From Cryptomeria japonica (Eukaryota; Streptophyta; Pinopsida; Cupressales; Cupressaceae), in assembly GCF_030272615.1 (NCBI RefSeq), contig NC_081413.1, positions 103,562,239 to 103,626,238 of the forward strand: a DNA stretch of 64,000 nucleotides. Direction: 5' to 3'. Shown here in pieces: positions 10,901 to 23,457 of this stretch. The position numbers and the translations under genes are program-made. Position 1 is the stretch's first letter. Every line of letters starts with the position of its first letter. Under the pieces are notes generated by a model. It had not been told where the DNA came from. It ran no database searches and was given only the letters and a program-made list of their open reading frames with translations.

Positions 10901-12293
10901 TAGTGTGTTTGTGCTAATAGTGCAAATACTGAATCATCTAGGAAATCTATCACCATTGGATGATTATCTTGTAAAGGTGCTTCTGCAATTTGGTCTGCTA
11001 TGATTTGTCTTTTTATGGATTTTCTATTAACATATTGGATGTCGAATTCACTAAGTATCATGACCCACTTTGCAAGCCTTCCGGTTAGTGCTTCTCTATT
11101 CATCAGGTACTTGAGTGGATTAAATTGTGCAACAAGCTATACTTTATGACTCACCATATAATGCCTCAGTTTTTATGATGCAAAAGCTACTGTGGGACAT
11201 GCTCTTTCTATTTGTGTGTAGTTGAGCTCATACCTAATGAGTGTTCTACTAATGTAGTAGACAGCTCTCTCTTTTCCTTGTTCATCATGTTATGCTAGGA
11301 GAGCACCTAAGGAGGAGTTTGTTGAAGCTATATACAGGAGTAATGGTTTCCCATGTACAGGCAAAACCAAGATCGGTGTGGACAAAATATATTCTTTTAG
11401 TGTCTCTAATGCCTCTTGGCATTGTTGTGTCCATTTGAATGTAATGCCTTTCTTTAAAAGATGCTGAAATGGTTGGCACCTTTTTGCCAATTAGGCAATG
11501 AAATGCCTTATGGACTATAATATGCCTTACAGACTTTTGAGTTCTTTGAGTGTAGGATGTGATGGCATGTCTAAAATATATTTCACTTTCTCTGGATCTA
11601 TCTCAATTCCGTGATTGGATACAATGAAGCCCAAAATTTTGTTGGATGTTACCCCGAAGACACATTTTTTGGATTGAGTCTTACATTGTATTTCTCAAGT
11701 CTATCAAAGATCTTAGCCAATATGTCTAAATGACTATCCCTTGTTTTGGACTTTGCTAGCGAGTCATCTACATAATCTTCCATGATTGTGTGTATCATGT
11801 CATGAAATAAGGTGGTCTTTGCCCTTTGATAAGTGGCCCCTGCATTTTAAAGGTCAAATGACATCACAATCTAGCAATATGTTCCCCATGGACAAGTGAA
11901 TGTTGTTTTAGGTTAGTCTTTTGGTGAAATTTTGATTTGATTATAACCAGAAAAACCATCCATGAGTGAAAGAATTTCATTTCCAGCTATCAAGTCCACT
12001 ATGATGTCTATGTTAGAGAGTGGGAAGTCATCTTTTGGGCAAGCCTTGTTGAGATCTCTGAAGTAAGTGCAGATCCTGATACCTCCAGTATACTTGGATA
12101 CTGGGACTAGATTTAAAATCCATTCAGCATAGTCTATGGGCCTAATGAAACCCACATCTAAAAATTTTTGTAGCTCAATTTTGACTAACAAGGCTATGTG
12201 AGGGTATAGCTTCTCGAGCTTCTGCTTATATGGTTTTACTCCTAGAAGCAACGACAAGTGATGTAAGACCAATTCAGGGTCTAATCCAGACAT
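10900..12293 (-). pseudogene. Tat-type element: reverse transcriptase and RNase H
   Basis: The first open part, 12293-11913, has the RT fingers/palm start (FRDLNKACPKDDFPLSN and MDGFSGYNQIKISP). After a break the palm continues and the catalytic YVDD lies at 11763-11774, followed by LGFIVSNHGIEIDP-type sequence. The thumb/RNase H start is in 11490-11285, and the tail of the first RNase H (ALTGRLAKWVMILSEFDI) is in 11103-10900. Several stops and at least one frameshift separate these pieces. RT copies the element RNA into DNA in virus-like particles; this copy cannot make a full enzyme. Confidence 0.8.
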
Positions 12294-12350
12294 ATATGCA
12301 TAAGACCATGCAAAATTGATTGGTTTTTGCTTAAAGAATTTGATAAATTT

Positions 12351-13355
12351 CTATTTTTCTACTGGATCTAGGGATTTTGCTAAGTGAATGTTACGAACTT
12401 TCTCAGCATCACTGATGTTGATTTCCTTAGTTTCTTCTACCAATAATGTTGAATATTCTTTATCAATAGGTAGAGCATCCATTATGTGTTCTGTTTTATT
12501 ATCATTATTTTGATTAGGAGAGGAGCTTGTTTCTCCAAAATATGCAGTTCTATCCAAATCTACTGCATAGCCAACTTTGTGATCATTATAAGGGAATCTA
12601 TCCCTTGCACCCAAGAATTCAGCTATGGCTTCATCATTTTGAAACCAATCTAATTGTGGCTTTCCTTCTTTCCCCCAATCAATTAAACATGGATGCATAA
12701 GGGGCAAGTCTTTGTCTCCTATTGTCTTAGAAGATCCTGATATCATGCATACTTGGTTATGATCTGTTGTGTCTTCATTATCATATGGAAATTCATAGTC
12801 ATGAGAATATGTGACACTTTCTATGTATGTTTCACTTTCTAATTCTGTGTCACTCATTTGTTCTTGTTCTTGTAATGGAGTTTGTTGTAAATCAGTTGAT
12901 CTTCTTTGTATTGTGGATACCCTTCTTAATCCTAGTATCAGTCTTTGTAGTCTTTCTTCATCTGACTAAAATGGAGGAGTTGAAGTTGTTTACCTTGGAA
13001 AAAGTATTGACAGTAACCGAGGATTTGGCTCATCTGTTGGTGTTAAGCCTATATCAGTTACCATTTTTTCTTGTGCAGATGTTTCAGGCACTGTACTGCT
13101 AGATGTCTCTATGCTACTTTCTTGTAGAAGTTGCCTCATGTCTTCACCATCTCTTTCCATGATAGGAGATGTTGGTGGCCTCTTTCTTTTCTGAGGTAAA
13201 GAGAAATACATCTTTGTTGATGACTGATTCTGAGGTATGTATTCTGAGGGTAACCTAGGCTTGTTCAATATATCCAACGTAGGTTTTCTAGCTTCTGTTA
13301 TTTGTGGCACATGTTTATATCCGAACCCTTGATTGTTTGGGTTTTCATATGGCAA
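12351..13355 (-). pseudogene. Tat-type element: region between protease and RT
   Basis: Two open stretches, 13355-12990 (121 codons) and 12857-12351 (168 codons), encode acidic, Ser/Thr/Pro-rich sequence starting with a PNNQGFGYK block. No catalytic motif is visible. A long low-conservation segment here is usual in Tat elements. The short + strand frame at 12827-13102 is the reverse of this region. Confidence 0.55.
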
Positions 13356-13871
13356 AATAGGTTATAATATTCCTTTCTTTTGTAGTCCTAATCCTGTGGT
13401 GCCATCATACCAATGTTTTTCTAACATCTTGAAGTCATTGACATATTGATGTAGAGGTAACTTGGGTACTGCCATGTCATCTTCTTCTCTATATATTCAG
13501 TGATTGATATCTTCATTTAGCGATTCTTCTTGTAAGTCTCCCCATCTAATGAAAGAGAAAGAATATGAATACTTCACTATCTCATTTCCTTTATCTTGCT
13601 TCATTGTTGTGTTCTGAGGCTTCCCAAAATACCTGGGAGAAAAAGATGATTATTTGTCATCTGAGGTACTTGAAATGAAATATGCTCCACAACCAACTTC
13701 TTTAATATGCAAAAAAGATGTGGTTGGTGTATTTTTCTCTATTTCTCTAATTTATAATGATTCTATTTGTAAGTGAAGAGGGGCTCCTTGGTTGTTTGGT
13801 ACTTGATTATCTATGCTTGCCCTTAAATAATTACAGTGTTGAAAAGGGTTTGGGTCACCGTGGATAGTAAT

Positions 13872-14240
13872 CTATATGCCATTGTATGGGAACTTTACAC
13901 ATTGGTGAAAATTTGATGGTATTGCTTGCATTGTATGTATCCATGGGTGACGTAGCAGCATATTGTACCCCAATTCTCTATCTAGGACTTGAAAGGTGGT
14001 GTTTGTTGTAGTTTGTCCCACTTGTACTAGTAAACTCAACACACCCTTAGAGGGACGTTCCTCGTCATCATAGGATTTGATGTTGATTCTTTTGGTAGAA
14101 TCAATATAATGTTCAGAATATCCTAAAGCTTTGATCAAATGTAGTGTGCATATGTTAAGGCCAGATCCACCATCTATAAGTACTCTTTGAATCTTTTTTC
14201 GGTCAACCAAAGCTTCCAAGTGCAAGGGATCATTATGCAT
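13872..14240 (-). pseudogene. Tat-type element: aspartic protease
   Basis: 122 codons with VLIDGGSGLNI near residue 23 (Asp-Gly-Gly-Ser in place of the more common Asp-Ser/Thr-Gly), followed by the flap/LLR-like HPWIH segment near residue 98. The protease would cleave the Gag-Pol polyprotein. A DGG-S active site is usual in the Tat/Athila branch. The frame is cut off from gag upstream by stops around 14.25-14.43 kb. Confidence 0.72.
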
Positions 14241-14429
14241 AGGTCAGTTTGCAGGTACATCATGTTCAGTGAATGCGACCTTTGAAGCTGTCAATTTTCC
14301 AACCATGGATTGGAATGTGTTCTCATCAATATCTCTAGCAATAATCAAATCTTGTAAGGCTTTATCCAGGACTGCCTTATGAGTCGGCGATATGCGCAAT
14401 AACTCAAATAGTGAAATTCAGACTGGAGT

Positions 14430-14897
14430 TCATTTCAACTGATCCACCATATTGTAGTTGCTAGTCATTGAAGGGGGGTTTGAAGGCACCCCTTGTAATG
14501 TGACCTTTGATCTTCTAGTGATGACAACACAATCTCTTCTTTTAGGATTCATTGTGATTGTAGCTACCATTTCATCTCCTGCACTTAGTGTGTTAATGGC
14601 ATAGTCAAATGTGACATTGGTATAATTGGCATTATTGTTTTGTGCATTAAAGCTAGAAGCTCTTCCTTTGTCATGTTTGACGAAAGGATCCTTAAAAATG
14701 GTATTATTTGTGTTTGGTGCCTTATTGGTATCCACAGTAATATCACCTTGATCAATGAGATCTTTGATGAGGCTCTTCAATTTGTAGCAACTTGCACTCT
14801 TGTGACCCTTATTGCAGTGATACTCACATAAATCATTGTCATTCCACCAAGTGAGCTTAAATGGCCTTGGTAAAGTTATGGCATTGCTTTCTATCAA
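14430..14897 (-). pseudogene. Tat-type element: gag C-terminal zinc knuckle
   Basis: 155 codons. Residues 28-41 form CEYHCNKGHKSASC, a CCHC-like knuckle with a His at the third spacer position. It is followed at once by YKLKSLIKDLIDQGDI, the tail typical of Tat/Athila gag. Upstream (to about 15290) the frame can be followed with several stops. It would bind the genomic RNA. Confidence 0.68.
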
Positions 14898-15299
14898 CTT
14901 TTTCAGTACTGATTCAATAGGTTCACCGAGGGGTGTAAAGTTTCTTATGGGTGCACCTATCCTTGGTGGTCTTGGATTGTTTGACTATAGTGCATTGGTG
15001 TTGTTTGTCTGAGACTGGTTTTTATTGGAAAAAATAGTTGGTCCTTATAGAGATACTACTCGATGAGCTGTGTTTACAACACGTGTGTCAACAACTCCAT
15101 TGTTTGTGACATTTTTGTTTCTAGACCAAATTTTTGGCCTTTCATTATTTGTACTGGTAGTCGATCCACTATCCTTGTGGTGTTTCAATATCCCTTGTTC
15201 TAATAGGCCTCTCTCACATTTGATTCCTTTTTTTTATGTCTTTGAAATTATTCAGGCATTGCATTTGTAATGGATATTTAATTGGAGGCACAATATTTT

Positions 15300-17620
15300 T
15301 ATTGAAGATGTCTACTTTCTCTACTTTAGGGATGGACCACGACATCACTACATGATGCCACATGTCTCGGGCTGACCAGGAAGACCTTCGATGGGGCCAC
15401 TGATTGAGTTTGGTCAAAAGATGATATGGAGTTGTTTAGTCATGATTTTATGGGTCCACAAATACAGCTAGAACGTCAATTGCCACATCGATCAATAATG
15501 ATCGTTGGATTTTCCAAGTTGGGTAAGATCTTCCACCAAGTTTTAAATTTGAAATTAAAAGGGATATTGGTCATAGCACATGCAAGAAAGATAGGATGAA
15601 TAGGATGCAGATTTGTCAACTTAAGATAGATGGTGATGAGTTTCAAGTTTTGAATGCCTACTCACCCCTGAGGAATCTTGTACGAGGTCTTTGTTGGGTA
15701 AAGGACTGATTAGACAAGTAAGGATGATATCTCAGAGATGTGAAATGATCAAGATTACTTCAGGTTTAGATATCATGGATCATGAGTTCTTTGATGAATT
15801 CAGAGATTGCCTGTTGATAGGAATCCTGAAGCAGAAGACTGTACACTCAATAAGGAATAAGATCAGAAAAAAATCATTCACACAAGGTGAACATATGCAG
15901 GTGGCAATGGAGTGATGGCATAGAAATGATGACGACTTGAGTTGTAGGCATGATTACTAGAATCCATAGCTGGCAAGATGAGCAAAGAATATTAGGATGA
16001 TGATTCTTCACATGGATTAGCACCACCACTTTGAGTGGAATTATGATTATAAATTTACTAGGCTGGTGATATAATGGGTAGAAATAGATACAAACTTCTT
16101 CATTTTCTGATAACAGTTTTTTATTAGTGAGAAGATGGTGTTCGAATAGAATTATGCATGGTGTTGTTGCATGTTTTGTGACACTGGATGGATGTTTTTT
16201 CTTTGGTATGAGGTTGTTCATTGTCAGAGGGATTGTGAAAGATCAGAGGATTGTCAAAGGAGGCATGAAAGCCTTTTCTTATCAGGAAAAACCCCCCATG
16301 ACATATCCTTTGTTCTTACTCTATAATTTGTTGGCAGAGTGTTTCAAGAGGGAGCTCACAGGGAACTGAAAGAAGGATTTGTTCGAGTAAGAATTGGTAG
16401 CCAGTTGTCTCTACAACAACATGGAAGCTGCAACCACTTCTCAACAAATTACATTTACCCTCAGGCTTATATTTCCATTTCCTCCGATCCGGGGCATAAG
16501 GGTTTGAGATTTTCCTCTAATTCGTGGGAAATCTTATTTCTTGTCGGGATCTATTTTCCTTTTCAAGAAGGGAAATGTTGGGTAGAGCATACTGAGCATC
16601 TCACGATCCATCTGGAAGAGTCAAGGTGATAGCAGCATGGCTCAAGTGATTTTGTTTCTACCAATAATTAGTTGAATATTTTGGTTCCACCTCATCACGA
16701 GCACCAAAATGTGGATAAGGAATATTTTGTAACAGAATTGTGTACATCCTCCTTGGCTTGGTTTTTGGTGACATGTGTCTTTTGGCCTGAAGCTTGTTGC
16801 TCCCTTATTTTATATAAAAAGGAAATCAAGGCTAGAAGTTAGGGTTCTGAAATTTCTGAGAGGGGTCTCTATAAAGTAGGTCCATTCTGTAGGGTTAAGT
16901 TCCATATAGTTTTAGTGAGTCATAGAAAAATAAGGAACTGTAATGCCATTTTGTGGAGTAGAAGCAATGAAATAGTTACTAGTTCCATTCTCATTATGGG
17001 TTATTCTATAAAAGAAGTTGTAGTATGTTCTCTGATAGAAGGTAGCTTATGAGATTAATACAAATATATTCTCAAATATTTACTCTCTTGTGTATAATTT
17101 TATTTTCTTTTGAGTTAATGGGATCAAGGGTTTCATTTAGTTATTGCATTGTTATTATGTATGTAATTTTCCATTTTATTCTTTAATCTAAGGGGTTAAT
17201 TAAAAATGCTTGAATGAAATTACAGAGAGATAAGGCTTGTACTAGGATTTGATAAGCAATTTGGGTAAGGAATTGTAGATGGAATGATATTGTAAGGCAA
17301 TATTATTTAAGACTAACTCAACTATTAGATAATTTTTTATCAAATTTCAATTACGTTTTAGAGACTCTGTAGCCCAAATGAATATGACACTGGCATTTGC
17401 TAGCATATGTCATTAGGTTTTTGGTTTCTTGTCTATTTTCTTTGTGACTCCTCAAACAATCTCTTAAATATCAGAATATCATTGTTAATTTTTGATGTAT
17501 TCTCTGAAGTTGTCACGCCCATCTCATGTTGTAGCCTCAAGTCAAGGATCACTGAAGGATTTTACATCCTTGAGCATTCTCCCTTTTTCTTGAGCCTTTT
17601 TATGAGATAATCTGCTTTAT
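15300..17620. other. Unassigned DNA interrupting the Tat-type gag; possible LTR at about 16576-17095
   Basis: No clear protein family is visible. A + strand frame at 15691-15915 (74 codons, ending in a FTQGEHMQVAME segment) has the feel of a gag fragment but I cannot place it. At 16565-16576 a purine run (AAGAAGGGAAA) is followed by TGTTGGGTAGAG. About 240 bp later is a TATATAAAAAGG promoter-like box (16813-16824). Sequence to about 17095 would then be an LTR on the + strand. Without a second copy or target duplication this stays tentative. Confidence 0.35.
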
Positions 17621-17633
17621 TTTCAGTAAATTC

Positions 17634-18714
17634 CTAAGTATAGTTGCAGAGGTCAGGATGTTCACTGAAGGGATTACCCTCTTGGGTTTTGCAGAGCCCA
17701 AAGTATAGAAGGATATTGTATCCTTGTTGAAGTTGGTCCAAGCCTGAAGGATATTGATATTTGGAAGTGGCTTTCCATAGGTATTTGGAGGAATCAACTT
17801 GGTCTCTGCCTTGTGGCAGTGTAAACCCATTTATTTCGGGAACCAAGAGGTTTTCCATTTGTTGGGTCAGAACCTCTGTTTGGGTCAATGGTGTATTGAC
17901 TTGATGAGTGTTTCCCAATAAAAGGGATAGTATTTGAGTACCTCTGATCTTGTTTAAATGTAGACAAACTAGGTAACTATGCACCATAAGATCCACTAGG
18001 TGGTGTAAAGTAGGTAAATTGTGGAATGATAATTGGCTGAGCTAAGCTAGTTGTCTCCTGATTCATATTCTGACTACTTTGGGTGGAACCAACCAGAACT
18101 ACAGGTTGGGTTATATTTGGAAAAGGGACATTGTGAGACATTGGAGTTTGCATCATCATGTTGGGAATTGTCAACGGTGTAATATTGGTACTTGCTGATG
18201 CCACTGTTGATTGTGCTGAGGTTGTAGCCATATTGGCATTTTGAGATATACCTTGCATTTCTGTAGCAACTGTTGCTTGTGTTTGTGTTGCAATAGGCAT
18301 TTGAGGTATATTTTGATTTAATGTCACACCTTGCGGCAATATAGTTTAAATATCTACCCCTGGAGTTAACTTGGCCCCATTATGGACTAAGAGAGTGAGA
18401 TATATGTCTCTATCATTATTGATGGGGGCATTGAGAATCATTAGTATCTAGAAATCTTGTTGGGTTGCTTTCAACTCTTCTTTTGTCATATTATGTTGTA
18501 TTTCATCAATGGAAGGCATCCTATTTGTGTTTTTTGATAGTGTTGCAGGTGTGTGACCCTGTGTTTGTTGTTGTGATGATAGATCCATATTCCATGTTGG
18601 GTTAACAGAGGGATCATTGTTAGGATCTCCATTTGGTGTTTTTCCTTTTGAGTCTATGTTAATGGCATGAATATTGTTTCGAAGTGATCTTGACTCTCTA
18701 AGATGTGTATACAA
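17634..18714 (-). pseudogene. Gag N-terminal-like low-complexity coding region
   Basis: One frame runs 18714-17977 with only two stops (near 18448 and 18345), then shifts frame to 17996-17634. The product is rich in Gln, Thr, Asn, Pro and Met (for example NIPQMPIATQTQATV) without a fold I recognise. Position and strand suggest the N-terminal half of the Tat-type element's gag polyprotein, separated from its knuckle by the insertion at 15.3-17.6 kb. It could be an independent element fragment. Confidence 0.45.
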
Positions 18715-18853
18715 GACTCAATTAAATGAAACTAAATATGTTTCTATGAATTCCTAAAGACTAAAGTGAAGACAATGCAATCTATGAATGATGACTCACT
18801 ATTGAGGATTCCGAAATTCAAACACAAGATTTTCTACGTATTGCCGAAAAGCT

Positions 18854-19108
18854 TCAAATTTTGCCCCTTTTTTTTATTTGATTTTTGAGGTCTATGTCTA
18901 TTTGTACTAATTTATGAACTTCTTCATCTATGATAGCTTGGACTATGGCGTATTGGTCTTGATCAATTATTAATTCCTCAACAAGGATATTCAAACCATT
19001 AATTATTTCTAATTGAACATTGTTTGGCCCAAGATTAGGTTGTTCAAATGGGAATTTATTGTTTCCTTTTAAACCCATACATTGAAGACTACTATGCAGA
19101 CAATACAA
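18854..19108 (-). pseudogene. Small ORF, left member of a tandem pair
   Basis: 84 codons. From residue 12 the sequence (GLKGNNKFPFEQPNLGPNN) matches the start of the neighbouring frame at 19154-19432. Both continue with QL.II.GL and QY.IV.A.ID blocks and a Lys-rich tail. Function unknown. The pair may be leader ORFs upstream of the Tat-type gag, on the same strand. Confidence 0.4.
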
Positions 19109-19153
19109 ACCCTAGAAATGATTGAAACCTAAAATCATTGACACCTTGCTCTT

Positions 19154-19432
19154 TTAGCACGGTTTGAGAAATGTTGCTATGGTATTTTCTACCAATTTTC
19201 TAATGGCTTCTTTCTGAGCTGCTCTTTGTATCTTTTTCCTTAGTTTCTCATCAAGACGAACAAACTTCCAGATTTTATCATCTATGACGGCCTCCACTAT
19301 ATCATATTGGGCACAATTGACTCTTACTTCCCAAGAGAGGTTATCTAAACCATCAATTATTTGTAATTGGTCGTTGTTCGACCCAAGATTGGGTTGTTCG
19401 AATGGGAATTCTTTGTCTCCTTTGATACCCAT
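19154..19432 (-). CDS. Small ORF, right member of a tandem pair
   Basis: 92 codons starting MGIKGDKEFPFEQPNLG. About 45% of residues match the copy 46 bases to its left, so the two arose by an old tandem duplication. The C-terminus is helical and basic (KLRKKIQRAAQKEAIRKL). No known domain is recognised. Whether it is expressed is unknown; it is more likely a transposon leader ORF than a cellular gene. Confidence 0.35.
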   Translation of the reverse strand: MGIKGDKEFPFEQPNLGSNNDQLQIIDGLDNLSWEVRVNCAQYDIVEAVIDDKIWKFVRLDEKLRKKIQRAAQKEAIRKLVENTIATFLKPC

Positions 19433-19439
19433 GGACTTA

Positions 19440-21080
19440 GGTATGATTCCTACACTCTAATGAAACACTAAATCTAAGTGAGTGAAAGACAATCTGGTGA
19501 AATGACTAGTGTGAGGACTATCTGTGATGATTCTAATGGTACTTATGTATGAATTAAATTCCTAGGACCTAGGATCACTTGAAAGTAACATGTACATCAT
19601 CTTTTAATTTGTTCAAAAGGTTTGGATCTGATGTTGGTGTTAATGTTGACACTTAAATTTGTTGAGGTTTTGTTTGATCTTGTTGAACACTGGAACTTTG
19701 AATTTGTTGAGGTTGTGATTTGTTTCTTTTAATGTTTTGAATTTGTTGAAGTGTAGCAAAGGACACAACAATCACATTAAAAGAATAAAACCATGAAAAG
19801 CACATTTGTTTAAGGAATTTTTTCAAATTTCCATGAATGTTGGGATCTTTCTCAAGATCTCATTTTGTTCTCAGTATATTGGGGCCCTTCAAGATCACAT
19901 CATACACAATTTCCTAAGGTCAAAAGGTCACAAGTATTACCACAACCCACATCTTGATACTTTATCAGCTCAAACAGCAATGGGACACCCTAGGGTGCGC
20001 CCATTTTTTTGCCTTTTTCCAGAAATTAGACCAAAGAAGATTGCTCCTCAATTGGTCTGTTATCCTAGGAGATATATGGTGAGTGTCTTGGGGGAAGATT
20101 CTTCCCCATCCTTGCACTGTGATAAAACAAGTGTCTGGTTACTGACTCAGTTTGGCTTCTAATTTCTATGGTGTTTAGATAAGGTTTCATTCGAGTGGTC
20201 ACAATCAACAGTGTTTTACACTCTGTTGAGGGAGGTCTCTCAGTCTGTAGAGGTTACACTCTACAAATTTTAATGTACCGTATGGGCACTAAGGGAGGCA
20301 TAAGACCATTGTGACAATATGTAACACTCATCATATATGATTTTCATCACATATGAATTTATTTATAGTGGCTTGGATTACTTGGCTTTAGCCATTGCCA
20401 CTTAGATCATTCCCCTCTCACCAACCTTAATGGTACCCTAAGGGCAACTTGGGAGGGCAAGCCTTCTAAAGAATTTAATTACAAGAAATAAATAAAAGCA
20501 TGAAAGAAGAGAATCTAGTTTTCTAATCACCCATTGAAGGGGAGAGCATAATACCTATCCCTTCGAAGACACAAAAAACAAGGGTTCTTTTTAACTTTTC
20601 ATCGCAATGATTTTCTAATCTATTTGGAGATGTTACTCCAAAAAAGCATGGGGTTCAATTTTAACTTTCATCGCAATTGTGAAACAAAAGACAAGTTTGT
20701 TTGTAGTTTATTTTACTTGTGCCAAATTGAAGTGTTTCTAAGCTACCCCTACAGAAAATGATGTTAGTAAGCACACGGTGGGCTATCCAGCCTAATTTTC
20801 CAATTACATAGTTCTATCTTTTTATAGACAAAAAGATATTTTGATAAAAACCAGAACTGAAATATAACAGGAAAAGAAAAAATTAATCTAACAATTATGA
20901 ATTACCTACATAGAAAATGTGAATTGATATTAGATCAATTGCGAGTTACTATTTAAGCAATTGCAATGTGATGACTACTAAATTGCGAATTGATATAAGA
21001 TCAATTGCTCACAGTAAATTTTTTTTTAAATTTTTCTTTGAATTTTTAAAAATAGAAGAAAAATACATAAGATAGAATGG
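19440..21080. other. Unassigned DNA
   Basis: No supportable gene. A + strand frame at 19806-20162 (118 codons) has no family resemblance. Near 20925-21012 the string GATCAATTG and related AATTGCGA words recur, a short scattered repeat rather than an array. Confidence 0.4.
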
Positions 21081-21317
21081 TTATTCTGTAATGATATTGT
21101 CCCACACCACACGAGCCATCACATCAATCTCATTGAAAAATTTGTACTTGGTTAAGAAACGATGGATATTTCTATGATATTGAGCAATCTCCTCTTTTTC
21201 TTCGATTTCACGAAGCTCCCTTTCTGCCTTTAAGAGTCTTTGATATGTCCTTTGTTGTCTCCTATTCTGTTTTGCCTTCATTGCACCTGAAATTTTGAAA
21301 GTCACCTTTCCTGCCAT
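21081..21317 (-). CDS. Small basic helical ORF, unrecognised
   Basis: 78 codons, MAGKVTFKISGAMKAKQNRR to a TAA. The middle is a charged helix (LKAERELREIEEKEEIAQ). It lies on the same strand as the Tat-type element and the 18.8-19.4 kb ORF pair, and may belong to the same leader region. No domain is recognised, and there is no evidence of expression. Confidence 0.3.
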   Translation of the reverse strand: MAGKVTFKISGAMKAKQNRRQQRTYQRLLKAERELREIEEKEEIAQYHRNIHRFLTKYKFFNEIDVMARVVWDNIITE

Positions 21318-21929
21318 TGGATTAAATACATCTTATATGCAAAAATTAAATTTTCCAGAATTTGATGAAATTTTTGGGTTAGGTGTGCAAGATTAGATAA
21401 TAAAGAAATGACAAAATATTTTTTGAATTTGCAATCCCTTAAGGAAATTGTGATATATTTTTGCAATTGTGGTGCAATATAAGCAATTGTGAATTTCTGT
21501 TTAGGCAATTATGAAATCAGGATCCCGTTTCAAGTACGGATCTGCAAAATCATTCAAAACAAAAATTAAGGTTAGCATGCTTCATGTCAGGTTCACCATT
21601 GTTTCTACACTTGAATGTCATGTGTTATTAAGCTAATTAGAAAATAAGAACTAATCACCAATTCTCAACTAATTAACAAATATCAAACATAATCAATGAA
21701 AATCAATACGAAATAAGGAATAAATTCAAATAGACTCCTTCATTTTGCATCTTTGCTTCCATTGAGCTTCTCCAATTTTGAGTGGTTGGTGGCTCTTAGG
21801 TATCGCACCAATTTCCTACATACAAATATTTTGAAGACTCTGATTTTGTCATTCTAGCTTGAATTGAGAAAATGATTTTGAATTTATAGACTTTCAACAC
21901 AAAGGAGGTGATAAATAGAACTCAAGTGT

Positions 21930-22190
21930 TGATTGATAGATAACTAATTTAGATTGATCAGTTAACAGAGTTGATTGATTTGTTAACTCAATAGATTGAT
22001 TTGTTAACATGATTGATTGGAGAGTGAACTGAATAGATTGGCTAGTAAACTCATTTGATTTATCAGTGAACTAAATAGACTAGGGAGATGACTGAATTGA
22101 TGGATTAGTCATAAAAAGTTGATTTTGAGTTAAAAAGGATGATTGATGAGTTAACCGAGTTAACTGATTAGATAACTAATTTGATCAACT
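21930..22190. repeat. Degenerate short tandem repeat
   Basis: Imperfect repetition of a 25-30 bp unit built from GATTGATTTGTTAACTNAATA-like words (for example GATTGATTTGTTAAC near 21973 and 21992). It is surrounded by AT-rich DNA (21.3-22.7 kb) with no gene. Confidence 0.6.
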
Positions 22191-22199
22191 AGTTCTGAT

Positions 22200-23445
22200 T
22201 TAAGCATGTGTTATAGGAATTTGAAATTGAATTTGATTTTCACTTTCAATTTGAATTTGGTCATTCGAATGCTGAAATGCACATGAATTAACTGAAATTC
22301 AAATTTGGTGAAATGTCAATTTGGAAATGTGGAATTAGATTGAAATGATATGAAATTCGAATATTAGGAAATATGAAATGAAATTAGACGAAATTAATTG
22401 AAATTATAATTTGGGAAATTGGAGGAATTTAATTAATTAATTTAAATAATCTAAGTGAAATTATTTAAACATAGGAAATTGAATTAACTAAATAATAAAG
22501 ATTATTTAATCAAGGAATAAATCATAATTAATTAAATAATTGATATTTAACTAATAATTGGGATATGGTTAACTAATTAAAATTATTTGAGAATAGAAAT
22601 AGAATAATTAGAAGTGTTGAAGAGTGATGATTAGAAGAAATAGTTAGTTTAATCAAATAATTAAAGAATTACTAAATTAATTAGATAGATAATTAATGTA
22701 GAATTAACAAGATACAATGCTACAATGCTTCTGTACTCCCTCTTCCATTCTTCAAAGGACTTCAATTCAAAATTTTCATTATGAAGAAGAGGAATGGTCT
22801 AGTGTTGAATCTCCCTGCATGACTACATTCTTCGTTTTATCACACCCTCTTTAGATTCCAGAAATTTAATTTCATTGTCAAGTAAATTATACATTTTACA
22901 TGTATCAACTTTAGTTGTTGAGCCCTGGGCATATTCTGAGTTGCTAATCCAAGGTCTCTGATCTATGTTGAAATTGGTCTCCATGTCTCATAACTTTAAT
23001 TTAACTATTTCAAAAAGTTAATAAAATGAATAGCTCCTTGAGAACTAATGTAAAAGGAATCATAGATATCCTATAATTATTCAAAATGGCCCTCTAAAGA
23101 TGGGAAAGAGTTCCCCTCATTATCATCATTACTCTGTCTTTGGTCATCATCTTTTCTTGCACCAATTCATCCTCCTTTATCTTCAATTTATGTTGCATAT
23201 CTTGCAACTGTTCTTTAGAGCACTTAGTTCCTAGGGAAAGGAAGAAGACTCACCCTATTTAATCATTACTGGAGATGTAAGAATCCTGGTAGCCATTATT
23301 TTTCTCAGTTGGGCATTAGCCATCAATGCTTGATTGTAGGATGCATGCATCTCTATTCTCTCTTCAACAATCTAATATTGTTTGCAACAACTTAGTGGCA
23401 TATTTTGTGAACATTGTAGAATGCATGGTCAATTCAACAACCTCC
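22200..23445. other. AT-rich DNA without a gene
   Basis: Long stretch of AATT/TTAA-rich sequence (to about 22.7 kb) followed by ordinary AT-rich sequence up to the SINE target site. I see no reading frame or repeat boundary I can support. Confidence 0.45.
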
Positions 23446-23457
23446 ACAATGGTGGTT
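23446..23457. repeat. SINE target-site duplication, left copy
   Basis: ACAATGGTGGTT, identical to 23586-23597. Confidence 0.85.

Larger units (their letters stand above)
9161..18714 (-). mobile_element. Decayed Ty3/gypsy retrotransposon, Tat-type, reading right to left
   Basis: The domain order on the - strand is gag knuckle (about 14.8 kb), protease (14.2 kb), a long pre-RT region, RT (12.3-11.5 kb), RNase H (to 10.9 kb), a second RNase H (10.9-10.4 kb), and integrase with a C-terminal GPF segment (10.3-9.16 kb). This order, the DGG protease, the CxxC-type knuckle with the LKSLIKDLIDQG tail, and the second RNase H are features known from the Tat lineage. LTRs were not located. Stops and frameshifts interrupt every domain. 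The gag half is split by about 2.3 kb of unassigned DNA (15.3-17.6 kb). Confidence 0.78.

Noticed and set aside
19806-20162. + strand frame of 118 codons
   Set aside because: No domain, no relatives in the window, and surrounded by non-coding AT-rich sequence; open by chance as far as can be seen.
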